A program made the translations under genes and the position numbers. Shown here piece by piece: positions 54,994 through 63,441 of a stretch of DNA of 64,000 nt. Source of the DNA: Lachnospiraceae bacterium. GTDB lineage: Bacteria > Bacillota > Clostridia > Lachnospirales > Lachnospiraceae. The stretch lies in assembly GCA_009774345.1 (NCBI GenBank), contig VSNR01000001.1, positions 1 through 64,000 of the forward strand. The letters run 5' to 3'. The notes below the pieces were generated by a model. That model made no database searches. It worked only from the letters and a program-made list of their open reading frames with translations, and was not told where the DNA came from. Every line of letters begins with the position of its first letter. Position 1 is the stretch's first letter.

Positions 54994-55785
54994 ATGGAAC
55001 AGATTTTTAAATATCCGAGAACAAGGCACCTTGAGGGGTCAAAACAGCAGGTGGGCGATGAGGATCTCAACTGCGTAAAATTAGAGGAGATCAAGGGGTG
55101 CTATCTCGTACTTGAGGAAAAAGTAGATGGTGCAAACTGCGGTATTAGCTTTGGCAGCGATGGAAAAATGTATCTGCAAAGCCGCGGCCACTTTTTAAAC
55201 GGCGGCTATGGAGAACGGCAGTTTGATTTGTTCAAGGTCTGGGCGGGCTGCTTTGAAAGCAGGCTGCGCGAGCTTCTGGGAGACCAGTATGTGATGTACG
55301 GTGAATGGCTGTATGCAAAGCATACGGTATTTTATGACCGGCTGCCGCATTATTTTATGGAGTTTGATATTTTTGACAAAAGGAAACAGCGCTTCTTTTC
55401 AACGCGCAGACGCAGGGAATTTCTGGCGGATGCGCCGTTTATCCACTCGGTACGCGTCTTGACGCAAGGGCAGTTTAAGACCGTGGGAGAGATCGAGCGC
55501 TGGATAGGGCCAAGTCTTTTTATTTCCAAAGAGCAGCAGCAAAATTTTCTGGCGCAGTGCAAAAAAAGCGGAGCTGATACTGAGCTGGCAGTCCGACAGA
55601 CCGATTTGACAGGAATCATGGAAGGCATCTATATCAAGGTGGAGGACGGGGATTACGTGACAGACCGCCTAAAGTTTGTGCGGGGTTCTTTTCTGAACAC
55701 CATTCTCGATTCGGAGAGCCACTGGTTAAAGCGGCCGATGATCGTCAATTGTCTGGCAGACGGTGTGGATTTGTTTATGAATTAA
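54994..55785 (+). CDS. ATP-dependent RNA ligase family protein
   Basis: 263 residues with the covalent nucleotidyltransferase motifs in order: motif I EEKVDGANCG with the AMP-accepting Lys43, motif Ia-like QSRGHF, motif III YGEWLYAKH with Glu104, motif IIIa FMEFDIFD, motif IV EGIYIKVE and motif V LKFVR with Lys227. This is the PF09414 (Rnl2-like) ligase core without a large extra domain. It would join 3'-OH and 5'-phosphate RNA ends. Two genes downstream is an HD plus kinase end-healing protein, the matching enzyme for repair. AGAGGGA precedes the ATG at 54994; the longer frame begins in the leader hairpin. Confidence 0.85.
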   Translation: MEQIFKYPRTRHLEGSKQQVGDEDLNCVKLEEIKGCYLVLEEKVDGANCGISFGSDGKMYLQSRGHFLNGGYGERQFDLFKVWAGCFESRLRELLGDQYVMYGEWLYAKHTVFYDRLPHYFMEFDIFDKRKQRFFSTRRRREFLADAPFIHSVRVLTQGQFKTVGEIERWIGPSLFISKEQQQNFLAQCKKSGADTELAVRQTDLTGIMEGIYIKVEDGDYVTDRLKFVRGSFLNTILDSESHWLKRPMIVNCLADGVDLFMN

Positions 55786-55859
55786 GATGTGATTTCCATA
55801 GGGATGTGCTATACTGTACAAAAGGTTAAGCGTTTATGTATTATGAAAAGAGGTATGGT

Positions 55860-57557
55860 ATGTCAGGAAAAGTAATGCTCCCCATGGGGATTGAGAATTT
55901 TAAAGAAATACGCACAGGAAAGTATTATTACGTTGATAAAACCGGATTGATTAAGACATTGCTTGAGAATTTTGGAAAGGTAAACCTGTTCACACGTCCA
56001 AGGCGGTTTGGAAAGACGCTGAATATGAGTATGCTGAAATATTTTTTTGAGGTGGGCACGGATATTATGCCGTTTGATGGGCTTGAGATTTCAAGGGAAA
56101 AGGAACTTTGTGAAGAATATATGGGGAAATTTCCTGTGATTTCTATCAGTTTAAAAAATGCCGCAAGTAATACGTTTGAGGGGGCAAAGAAATTACTGTG
56201 CGGAATTATTGGTGATGAGGCTTTGAGGTTTGCATTTCTTTCAGAGAGCGATGGATTAATGGAAACAGAACGCAGGCAGTTTACGAAACTTATTGAGCTG
56301 GACGATAAAGGCGAGTATTCGATGTCCGATGAAATGTTGGCGAAAAGTCTTTTGTTCCTGTCACGTTTGCTTGAGAAACACTATGGGAAAAAAACGATTA
56401 TATTAATTGACGAGTATGATGTTCCTCTTGATAAGGCATATCAGTCAGGTTATTATGATTCAATGGTGAATTTCATTAAAACCTTGTTCGGTCAGGCATT
56501 AAAGACAAATGACAGTTTGAATTTTGCAATATTGACAGGATGTTTACGAATATCAAAAGAAAGTATTTTCACAGGTCTTAATAACTTCAGCGTGTATACG
56601 GTAAAGGATGTTCAATACAATGAATATTTTGGGTTTACGGATGCAGAAGTCAGGCAGATGCTTGAATATTATGGTTTTATGGAAAAGTATGATGTCATTA
56701 AAGAGTGGTACGACGGTTATCATTTTAATAATCTTGACATTTATTGTCCGTGGGATGTGGTAAGTTATTGCCATGCATTAAAGATGCAGCCATCCATGGA
56801 GCCGCAAAATTATTGGGTAAATACGAGCAGCAATGACATTGTCAGGAGATTTATAAATAAAGCGGATACCACTACGAAAGATGAAATAGAGCAGCTGGTC
56901 AACGGCGGCATGATAAAAAAGAAAATCAGGCAGGAATTAACTTACAGGGACTTGGATTCGGATATTGAAAATTTATGGAGCATTCTTTTTACAACAGGCT
57001 ATCTGACACAGTGCGGACAAGATGATGAAGGCATGACAGGGCTTGTTATTCCAAACAAGGAAATACGCTGGATATATGAGGAACAGATACAGGATTGGTT
57101 TCATAAGGAAACGCGAAAAGATGTCGAAAAACTCGAAAATTTAGGCAGGGCATTTGAGGAAAATGATACCGAGACAATCGAGAAAGAATTTACATCCTAT
57201 TTACGAAAGACCATCAGCGTCCGCGATACAAGTACCAAAAAGAAAATGAAAGAGAACTTTTATCACGGAATCCTGCTGGGGCTGTTTGCAGGAATGAACG
57301 GTTGGAAAGTCAAGTCCAATGCCGAGTCCGGCGAGGGCTACAGCGATATCAGTGTGGAAGTGGAGGACAAGGATATAGGCATTGTCATAGAATTAAAATA
57401 TGCCGAAGAAGCCGCATTTGACAATGCGTGCGAGGAAGCATTGCAGCAAATCAAAGATAAAAATTATGAGGAAATACTATTAGATGACGGCATGAGAACC
57501 ATTTACAGATATGGTATTGCGTGCTATAAAAAGCGCTGTAAAGTAATTACGGGATAA
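55860..57557 (+). CDS. AAA-ATPase-like/PD-(D/E)XK protein (DUF1703)
   Basis: 565 residues. The start LPMGIENFKEIRTGKYYYVDKT and the P-loop-like TRPRRFGKTLN (about 46-56) with Walker B-like IILIDEYDVPLDKAY are typical of AAA-ATPase_like (PF09820). The C-terminal end has a PD-(D/E)XK nuclease fold with IGIVIELKYAE as the E-x-K part. Such genes are numerous and mobile in gut Clostridia and Bacteroidetes; role unknown, defence or mobility suspected. More AT-rich than the flanking genes, so it may have inserted between the ligase and kinase genes. AAGAGG is six bases before the ATG at 55860; no strong promoter was found. Confidence 0.88.
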   Translation: MSGKVMLPMGIENFKEIRTGKYYYVDKTGLIKTLLENFGKVNLFTRPRRFGKTLNMSMLKYFFEVGTDIMPFDGLEISREKELCEEYMGKFPVISISLKNAASNTFEGAKKLLCGIIGDEALRFAFLSESDGLMETERRQFTKLIELDDKGEYSMSDEMLAKSLLFLSRLLEKHYGKKTIILIDEYDVPLDKAYQSGYYDSMVNFIKTLFGQALKTNDSLNFAILTGCLRISKESIFTGLNNFSVYTVKDVQYNEYFGFTDAEVRQMLEYYGFMEKYDVIKEWYDGYHFNNLDIYCPWDVVSYCHALKMQPSMEPQNYWVNTSSNDIVRRFINKADTTTKDEIEQLVNGGMIKKKIRQELTYRDLDSDIENLWSILFTTGYLTQCGQDDEGMTGLVIPNKEIRWIYEEQIQDWFHKETRKDVEKLENLGRAFEENDTETIEKEFTSYLRKTISVRDTSTKKKMKENFYHGILLGLFAGMNGWKVKSNAESGEGYSDISVEVEDKDIGIVIELKYAEEAAFDNACEEALQQIKDKNYEEILLDDGMRTIYRYGIACYKKRCKVITG

Positions 57558-57626
57558 TTGCATATGAAAATGTTGTAATATCAATGAAAAAGGGAAAGAA
57601 CAAATGCCTGATGGAGGTGAGTGCAG

Positions 57627-58742
57627 ATGGAAATTCTCAGAGAAATTCGCCGTAGTGGATTTTCGTTTCAGCGCCTTTCTGGTATATACAGCGAACTGAA
57701 TCAAATGAAAGGCGTACCTCAAAATCCTGTATATCATAGTGAGGGCGATGTTTTTCGGCATACGGAAATGGTATGTGACTGCCTTTTGGCACTCCCCGAA
57801 TGGAGCGAACTGGAACAAGAGGAGCAGGAGCTGCTGTTTCTGGCAGCGGCTTTTCATGATATCGGCAAGGTTTTCTGTACAAAACAGGAGGATGGAAACT
57901 GGGTATCGCCCAATCATACAATTATTGGAGAAAAGAAGTTCCGATGGCTGGCATACAAAAATACGGAGCAGTTTGGACTGACTTTTTCCCAGCGGGAGAA
58001 AGCCGCCAAGCTGATTCGCTTTCACGGACTGCCAGTGTGGTTTTGGACAAAAGACAGAACGGCATTTGATTTGATCAAAGCGGCAGAAAGCATTCCGCTG
58101 CGGCTTTTGTATCTGCTTTCCAAGGCGGATGTACAGGGACGAGTGGCGAAAGAAGCGGACGAGCTGGAAGTGCAGGTGGCGTTATTTGCGGATTACGCTA
58201 AGGAATTGGGGATTTGGGAGCAGCCTTATGTGTTTGCGAATCCCTATACAAAGTATCAGTATTTTCACCGGGAGGGACTGTGGCATCAGACCGTGTTGTG
58301 TGACAGTACAGAATTTGACGTTGTCATGCTGTCTGGTCTGCCGCTTGCGGGAAAAGATACATGGATAGCAGAGCATGGCAGGGGACTGCCCGTTGTCTCG
58401 CTGGATGACATTCGCGAACAGATGGGCATTTCCCCTGCCAAAAATTCGGGCAGAGTGGCGCAGGCTGCCACGGAACAGGCAAGAATATATCTGAGAGGAA
58501 AACAGCCGTTTATCTGGAACGCGACAAACATTATTCAGGAGACCAGACAGCGGCTTGTTGGTCTGTTTGCCGGATATGGTGCGCGGGTGCATCTGCTGTA
58601 TTTGGAAGCGCCTTATCAGGAATTATTTGCCAGAAACCAAAAAAGAGCACGCTATATCCCCGAGCCTGTATTGGAGGAAATGATTCGAAAATTAGAAATG
58701 CCGGCGCCGTGGGAGGCGTATGAGGTGATTTGGAGATTTTAA
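57627..58742 (+). CDS. HD-Pnk-like RNA/DNA end-healing enzyme
   Basis: 371 residues in two domains. N-terminal HD phosphohydrolase: His45 in VFRHTEM, His77-Asp78 in FHDIGKV, His97 in NHTIIGEKK and Asp168 in SKADVQGR. C-terminal P-loop kinase: GLPLAGKDT (237-245), Asp260/Asp261-x-x-Arg263 in SLDDIREQ, NATNI and the lid region RNQKRARYIP, matching T4-type polynucleotide kinases. The known family example is Runella slithyformis HD-Pnk, whose HD domain removes 2',3'-phosphates and whose kinase adds 5'-phosphate. Such ends then suit a ligase like the one at 54994. GGAGG is nine bases before the ATG at 57627. Confidence 0.85.
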   Translation: MEILREIRRSGFSFQRLSGIYSELNQMKGVPQNPVYHSEGDVFRHTEMVCDCLLALPEWSELEQEEQELLFLAAAFHDIGKVFCTKQEDGNWVSPNHTIIGEKKFRWLAYKNTEQFGLTFSQREKAAKLIRFHGLPVWFWTKDRTAFDLIKAAESIPLRLLYLLSKADVQGRVAKEADELEVQVALFADYAKELGIWEQPYVFANPYTKYQYFHREGLWHQTVLCDSTEFDVVMLSGLPLAGKDTWIAEHGRGLPVVSLDDIREQMGISPAKNSGRVAQAATEQARIYLRGKQPFIWNATNIIQETRQRLVGLFAGYGARVHLLYLEAPYQELFARNQKRARYIPEPVLEEMIRKLEMPAPWEAYEVIWRF

Positions 58743-58754
58743 TGCAAAAAGTAC

Positions 58755-58785
58755 TTGACCCTCACGGAACGTCATGGAGTATCTT
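58755..58785 (+). promoter_or_regulatory. MerR-type promoter with 19-base spacer
   Basis: TTGACC, 19-base spacer, TATCTT. The spacer carries an imperfect dyad, CCCTCACG and CGTCATGG. A 19-base spacer that the regulator untwists is the hallmark of MerR-activated promoters, so the MerR/TipAS gene just downstream probably activates itself. Confidence 0.75.
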
Positions 58786-58817
58786 AGAAACTGTGAAGAA
58801 GCAGGAGGAGGATTGAT

Positions 58818-59672
58818 ATGATGACGGTAAAAGAGGTTTCAGAAATCACAGGCATCAGCGTGCGCACCCTTCATTATTATGACGAAATCGGACTGCTCAC
58901 GCCGTCCGGGAAAAGTGAGGCAGGCTACAGGCTTTATGATGAGAAAGCGCTGGAACGGCTGCGGCAGATTTTATTTTTCCGCGAGTTTGACCTTCCACTG
59001 AAAGAGATTAAGGCTGTCATGGAGAATCCGTCTCTTGACAAAAATGAGATTCTGCAAATGCAGCGCCGGATGCTCCTGCGCAAAAAGGAGCGGATGGAGC
59101 GGCTGATTGCAAGCATTGACAGGCTTTTGAGAGGAGAGGAAAGAATGGATTTTGAGGTGTTTAGCAGGCGTGAGATGGAAGAAATTTGGGATTCAATGTA
59201 CGAAAACTGCAATGAGGCGCAGAAGGCGATATTTATTTCCCATTATGGCAGCAAGGAAGCGTGGCGAAGGCAGTTTTTGGAAAGTGCAGCGTCAGAGGAA
59301 GCCCGGCAAAATTTTGCAAAAATAATCGAATGGTATGGGAGCAAGGAGCAGGCGATGGAGGCGCAGAAGAATCCTACAGATGCAGGACTGATGACCGCAT
59401 ATCAGAAACGCATTACAGCGATCATGGAGAAACTTGCGGACAAAATGGGGACAGATGTCAATGCGCTGGAAGTGCGGGAGCTGGTCGGTGAATATGACTT
59501 CGTGGCAAAGCAGCTGTACCAGATGGAGGATGTCACTGCATTGATGCTGGAACTGGCACAGGGATATCAGACCAATGAAATGATTCAGAAGGTGCAGGAC
59601 AGTCTTTACGGGGACGGAACAACTGCGTATATCGGGCAGGCGATACAGGCGTTTTACACTGGGATAAAATAA
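58818..59672 (+). CDS. MerR-family regulator with TipAS domain
   Basis: 284 residues. The N-terminal MerR winged helix starts TVKEVSEITGISVRTLHYYD and continues GLLTPSGKSEAGYRLYDEKAL; a dimer coiled coil follows (about 75-115) and then a helical TipAS-type domain (about 125-280; includes EYDFVAKQLYQMED and AYIGQAIQAFY). TipAS domains bind antibiotics such as thiopeptides and some toxic small molecules, so this is probably a drug-sensing activator. No exporter follows directly; targets other than its own promoter are not visible. AGGAGGAGG precedes the ATG. Confidence 0.9.
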   Translation: MMTVKEVSEITGISVRTLHYYDEIGLLTPSGKSEAGYRLYDEKALERLRQILFFREFDLPLKEIKAVMENPSLDKNEILQMQRRMLLRKKERMERLIASIDRLLRGEERMDFEVFSRREMEEIWDSMYENCNEAQKAIFISHYGSKEAWRRQFLESAASEEARQNFAKIIEWYGSKEQAMEAQKNPTDAGLMTAYQKRITAIMEKLADKMGTDVNALEVRELVGEYDFVAKQLYQMEDVTALMLELAQGYQTNEMIQKVQDSLYGDGTTAYIGQAIQAFYTGIK

Positions 59673-59689
59673 CGGATATTTTTTGTTTC

Positions 59690-59718
59690 TTTACAAGCGT
59701 ATTGAATCCCATTATAAT
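59690..59718 (+). promoter_or_regulatory. Promoter of the coiled-coil lipoprotein gene
   Basis: TTTACA, 17-base spacer, TATAAT, 140 bases before the gene. Confidence 0.65.
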
Positions 59719-59857
59719 ATAGTTGGTAGTTTGGTACTGTTCTTTATTCACTGTAGGAGGAAATGTTTGAGCGTACAAATGCTGGCGAAGAGAATATCTA
59801 TATTCTTCTAAGACGATGAAAGATTGTATTAGTAAAGAAGGGAGAATAAAACAAAAA

Positions 59858-60466
59858 ATGAATATGAAAAAGAAGAAAGCTGGAAGGCGTGCGCTTGCCA
59901 TTGTCATAGTGGCTACACTGCTGACAGGCTGCCAGTCCAATGCTGGCAGCAGCGCAGAGACAGGAGCATTGAAGGAACAAATCGCGCAGCTGGAAAAACA
60001 GATTGCCGCATTAGAGCAGCAGGCAGCAAATAATAATGCAGCAAACAACAATGTAACGAAAGATAACGCCGCAGATGAAGTGCCGCCTGCGGCAGAGACT
60101 GCACCAGCGCAAACTGACACAAGTGTCGGAAATAGCCAGCAGCCGGACGCTTCCGATGAGGGGCTGACGACCTATACCATGCAAGAGCTGGAAAGCATGG
60201 TCGGTGCGTTTGTGCAAAAGGCGGATGCGGCGGCACCGAGTGGGTCAGCCGCGCAGGATCTGGAACAGTTTTTTGCCCTGAAACAAGAGGAAAAGCAGAT
60301 TGATGACCTGCTTGACCATCATGAGGATGAGCTGGAAGAACTGTACAAGGTCCAATCCCTGACAAGAGAGGACTATAAACGGCTCGAACGGGAACTCGAG
60401 CGGCTGGAGGATAAGCTGGATGCCGCCGAAGACCAGCTAGAGTATATGTTTGGCATAGACGACTGA
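59858..60466 (+). CDS. Coiled-coil lipoprotein of unknown function
   Basis: 202 residues. Signal MNMKKKKAGRRALAIVI ends in the lipobox LLTGC, so the protein is held on the outer membrane face. A heptad-like coiled coil (LKEQIAQLEKQIAALEQQ) follows, then an Asn/Ala-rich linker and a C-terminal second helical pair (QEEKQIDDLLDHHEDELEEL; LERELERLEDKLDAAEDQLE). No enzyme motif. The ATG at 59858 is 13 bases after GGGAGAA; the ATG at 59864 is a close alternative. Confidence 0.75.
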   Translation: MNMKKKKAGRRALAIVIVATLLTGCQSNAGSSAETGALKEQIAQLEKQIAALEQQAANNNAANNNVTKDNAADEVPPAAETAPAQTDTSVGNSQQPDASDEGLTTYTMQELESMVGAFVQKADAAAPSGSAAQDLEQFFALKQEEKQIDDLLDHHEDELEELYKVQSLTREDYKRLERELERLEDKLDAAEDQLEYMFGIDD

Positions 60467-60736
60467 CTACTTTGCGTACTGTCTAAAATCAATGTCATAT
60501 CTTGTTCCCTGTGAGAACAGAACACCGCCTGTGAGCTGGATACGCAGGATAATGGTATTTTCATCGGCGAAGTTATTGTGGCCGTTGTCAATCCACGCCG
60601 CGAACGCGCTTCGCAGTTTTCGGGCGATATCCTTGTTCTCATTTTTACCGAAATAACCAAGGCTCGCGCCTTTCCCGTGTGCTGTAAACCAGTCTCCGGC
60701 TACTGCTACATTGGGATTTTGCGCGAGCTGTTTCAT
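60467..60736 (-). pseudogene. 3' fragment of a pyridoxamine 5'-phosphate oxidase-like gene
   Basis: An 89-codon open stretch with QNPNVAVAGDWFTAHGKGAS, AFAAWIDNGHNNFADENT and VLFSQGTRYDIDF, matching the C-terminal half of small PPOX-family flavoproteins. The frame stays open for some twenty more codons upstream (LCTHALSGK fits the family before the ATG) and then meets a stop. The N-terminal FMN-binding half is missing and no Shine-Dalgarno precedes 60736. It ends back to back with the lipoprotein gene. Confidence 0.65.
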
Positions 60737-60857
60737 TTTACCTGAGAGGGCATGCGTGCATAGTGAATGAACCAGACAAAACGGATATGGAAATCAGATA
60801 ATGGCTTGGGAAGTGAAGGATTCCAGAGTGCATTATTCTACAAGGAGGTAGGAAGAT

Positions 60858-61808
60858 TTGGTAATACAACACAATATGAGTGCCTTGAATGCAAACAGAA
60901 TGCTGGGGATCACTAGCTGGCATCTTGGAAAATCTGCTGAAAAGCTGGCGTCAGGTTATAAGATTAACAGGGCTGCCGATGATGCGGCAGGTCTCTCCAT
61001 ATCTGAGAAGATGCGCAAAAGAATCCGTGGACTTGACAAAGGAATGGAGAATGTTGAAGATGGCATTTCGCTGTGTCAGGTAGCAGACGGCGCGCTGAAT
61101 GAAATTGCAGATATGCTTCAGCGTGCCCGTGAGCTCAGCATTAAAGCGTATAACGGCACAAATTCAAAAAGTGACAGAGGCATGATTCAGGATGAGATTA
61201 GCCAATGCATCAACGAGTTAGACAGAGTTTTTGAGACGACAAAATTTAATGAGATTTATATTTTTCGAAACGGCGGCAGGGTTCAGGGAGAGGTTTTTCA
61301 TCCAGAGTCTTATACCGTGAAAGAAACTGTGGAGTTTTATAAAGATATGCCTTCATGGCTGAAAATCAATGACGCTGTCGTGGCACCGGGAACCTATCCC
61401 AAAATAGAGGTACATCCCAGTTATCTGACACAGCAGACACAGGATTTGACAGGCATCATGAAGCATGCGTTTGAACTTCGTGATGGTTCCAGTGTAAAAA
61501 TATATTTTGGACCCAGACAAAACGGTATGACGTCTGACGGTTATCAGTGGGCTGGCGATTTTATCAAAATGAAGGCTGGTACGGATGCATATAAGGAACT
61601 GATGGACCCGGGACACGCATTTTACAAATATATTCAGAATCATTTGGATTCAAATGGAGATTATACAGGCTGGATGCCAACGCTTTCAGACAATGTGTCG
61701 GCTAAACTGGATTTTTCGGGACTGACCAATGTAAAAGACGCGTCAGAGCTCTATGGAAAGCTCAGTGAACTGGTGGGAACAGAGTTGGGAGGTCTTATCC
61801 CAGCCTGA
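60858..61808 (+). CDS. Flagellin-like protein lacking the C-terminal D0 domain
   Basis: 316 residues. The first 140 residues are a clear flagellin N-terminus (VIQHNMSALNANRMLGI, KSAEKLASGYKINRAADDAA, SISEKMRKRIRGLDKGMENVEDG). The next 170 residues are not a flagellin variable region I can place (segments VHPSYLTQQTQDLTG and LRDGSSVKIYFGPRQNG). The usual C-terminal D0/D1 helices are missing: the frame stops at GGLIPA, where an HTH remnant begins in another frame. TTG start with perfect AAGGAGGT at 60842-60849. No sigma-28 promoter was recognised. It may be truncated and unable to polymerise. Confidence 0.8.
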   Translation: MVIQHNMSALNANRMLGITSWHLGKSAEKLASGYKINRAADDAAGLSISEKMRKRIRGLDKGMENVEDGISLCQVADGALNEIADMLQRARELSIKAYNGTNSKSDRGMIQDEISQCINELDRVFETTKFNEIYIFRNGGRVQGEVFHPESYTVKETVEFYKDMPSWLKINDAVVAPGTYPKIEVHPSYLTQQTQDLTGIMKHAFELRDGSSVKIYFGPRQNGMTSDGYQWAGDFIKMKAGTDAYKELMDPGHAFYKYIQNHLDSNGDYTGWMPTLSDNVSAKLDFSGLTNVKDASELYGKLSELVGTELGGLIPA

Positions 61809-61990
61809 CAGCATTATTTACGATATCCAATTCTCTGAAGTGTGGTATTGATTATCTGATTGGGGAACAGTATTTATTTGAACAGGAAGCGATATCCAAT
61901 GAAGCGATAGATAAAAAAATAGCGAAGGCTTTACAGTGCTGTTCGAAGGAAAAAAAAGAAAAAATATTAAAAATCATCGAGATTTTATAA
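61796..61990 (+). pseudogene. C-terminal remnant of an HTH (XRE-type) regulator
   Basis: Open frame reading YPSLTALFTISNSLKCGIDYLIG then an acidic tail with KEKKEKILKIIEIL and stop. The 'PSLxxLxxISxxLxCxIDYLIG' pattern is the end of the HTH and linker of XRE regulators common in Clostridia. The rest is absent; the piece overlaps the last codons of the truncated flagellin in another frame, so the joint lies near 61790-61796. Confidence 0.65.
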
Positions 61991-62028
61991 GACGGGAGAC
62001 AGAACCTGTGAAATTTACAGAGGCCAGA

Positions 62029-62057
62029 TAGACAGTTACAAAAAGCTGTGATAGAAT
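62029..62057 (+). promoter_or_regulatory. Promoter of the ArsC/Spx-family gene
   Basis: TAGACA, 17-base spacer, TAGAAT; AAGGAGGAG follows before the ATG at 62091. Confidence 0.55.
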
Positions 62058-62090
62058 AAAAAATTATATGAAATCAAGGAGGAGAACAAG

Positions 62091-62447
62091 ATGAACCCAG
62101 TAATACTATGTTATGAGAAATGCAGCACCTGCAAAAAAGCGCTAAAGTGGGTGGAGGAATCCGGCTATGAGGTGCAGGTGCGCCCCATCAAGGAAGAAAA
62201 TCCGACAGCGGAGGAGTTAAAAGAATGGCATCAGACAAGCAGGCTGCCATTAAAGCGGTTTTTTAATACAAGTGGAAATCTGTATAAGGAATTGAAGCTC
62301 AAGGACAAACTGCCCGAAATGAGCGAGGAGGAGCAGTACCAGCTATTGTCCACAGATGGAATGCTGGTAAAGCGCCCCCTGCTGATTACTGAAAAAGGCG
62401 TTTGTCCGGGCTTTTCACAAGAGGAGTGGGCGAAACTGCTGGGATAA
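62091..62447 (+). CDS. ArsC/Spx-family thioredoxin-fold protein
   Basis: 118 residues. A CSTC motif at residues 11-14 after the first strand, the family block TSRLPLKRFFNTSGNLYKEL, and RPLLITEKG near the end are typical of the ArsC/Spx/YffB group. Having both CXXC cysteines resembles Spx-like regulators, but arsenate-reductase-type function cannot be excluded. No ars genes are nearby. It lies in the debris region yet is intact, with its own promoter. Confidence 0.85.
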   Translation: MNPVILCYEKCSTCKKALKWVEESGYEVQVRPIKEENPTAEELKEWHQTSRLPLKRFFNTSGNLYKELKLKDKLPEMSEEEQYQLLSTDGMLVKRPLLITEKGVCPGFSQEEWAKLLG

Positions 62448-62455
62448 TGCCAGAT

Positions 62456-62665
62456 TCAGCCCTGTCTTTCGAACACCGGAATCTGCGCTAGCGGTGCGGG
62501 GCAGAGCAGCGTCTGTCCGCCCTCATAAAGCTGGCTGTCCACAAGGCATTTCCATGTGCTGGCGGGCAGATAGACCTCGCGCTCGCGCTGTCCCAATTGC
62601 AAAACCGGCGCGACTAAATACTGATTTCCAAACATATACTGGTCGTCCAATTCCCAGTAGAGGAA
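62456..62665 (-). pseudogene. C-terminal fragment of a GH31 glycosidase
   Basis: The frame reads YWELDDQYMFGNQYLVAPVL, then REREVYLPASTWKCLVDSQ, YEGGQTLLCPAPLAQIPVF and stop. ELDDQYMFG...LVAPV...VYLP...W...YEGGQ...P is the end of the catalytic domain and start of the C-terminal beta-domain in GH31 alpha-glucosidases/xylosidases. Upstream of 62665 the match ends. Only about 70 codons remain, so the gene is a relic. Confidence 0.7.
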
Positions 62666-62668
62666 AAA

Positions 62669-63388
62669 ATGATGAAAAATTCAGTTCGTTTGACACTTGT
62701 TGCACTTTTGTTTTATTTATTGCAGTCGCTTCTGTGCGGTATCATGATCGGGACATTCCGCATGAATGCAGTATGGGCTGAATTGTCAAGTGCCGTGGTG
62801 GTTGTGGCAGTTCTTGTTCTTATGATGAGAAAAAAAGAAGTGCTTTCTTATTATGGCATCTGTACAGGACAATGGGCGCATTTTATGAAAAACCAGTTCT
62901 TTCTCCTGCTTGTTCCGCTTGTAAATCTGCCATATTTATACAAAGCGGATTTTTCCAGCACAGAACTTCATATAGGCTTTTCGCTGATTCATAGTCTTTT
63001 TGTTGGTATTATGGAGGAACTGATTTTCAGAAGTTTTTTGTGCCGTTCGATCGAACAGCAGTCCAATGAGCAGAAGGCAGTTTTGGTTTCAAGTGTGATT
63101 TTTGGTGCGTTTCATTTACTGAATATTGGAAATATCCCGTTTGCTTTTGTCTTGCTACAGGTCTTGTATGCGTTTGCGGCTGGTGTTTCCTTTGCGGTAG
63201 TCTTTTACAAGACAAAAAGTATTCTGTTTTGCATGATGGTGCATACATTGGTTGATTTTCTCGGGTCATTTGAAGTACAGCCAATTTGGGAAGCAGAGGT
63301 TCTGGGGACGGTGGTTTGCTGTGCATGTGCCGGGTATGCGTACTTTTTTGTGCATAATCCAAGGCAGAGGAGCGAAGATTGTGCTTGA
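62669..63388 (+). CDS. CPBP-family intramembrane metalloprotease
   Basis: 239 residues with about seven membrane helices. Motif 1 MEELIFRSFL (EExxxR), motif 2 FGAFHLLN and motif 3 VHTLVDFLG match the CPBP (Abi) family, whose members process prenylated or small peptides, and in some Firmicutes bacteriocin peptides or self-immunity. The role here is unknown. AGGAAAAA is just upstream of two possible ATGs (62669 and 62672). A second CPBP gene follows. Confidence 0.85.
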   Translation: MMKNSVRLTLVALLFYLLQSLLCGIMIGTFRMNAVWAELSSAVVVVAVLVLMMRKKEVLSYYGICTGQWAHFMKNQFFLLLVPLVNLPYLYKADFSSTELHIGFSLIHSLFVGIMEELIFRSFLCRSIEQQSNEQKAVLVSSVIFGAFHLLNIGNIPFAFVLLQVLYAFAAGVSFAVVFYKTKSILFCMMVHTLVDFLGSFEVQPIWEAEVLGTVVCCACAGYAYFFVHNPRQRSEDCA

Positions 63389-63413
63389 GCATTGATGGTG
63401 TTTCTCATATAAT
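63385..63413 (+). promoter_or_regulatory. Promoter of the second CPBP gene
   Basis: TTGAGC, 17-base spacer, TATAAT; the start of the -35 overlaps the previous stop codon. Confidence 0.6.
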
Positions 63414-63441
63414 AAATATAGAGATAGAAGGAGATGACGCA

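Noticed and set aside
62602..62613. GGCGCGACTAAA, identical to the tail of the 12205 element
   Set aside because: It lies inside the GH31 fragment, where the opposite strand encodes the conserved LVAPVL block, and there is no AGGAA-bulge hairpin beside it.
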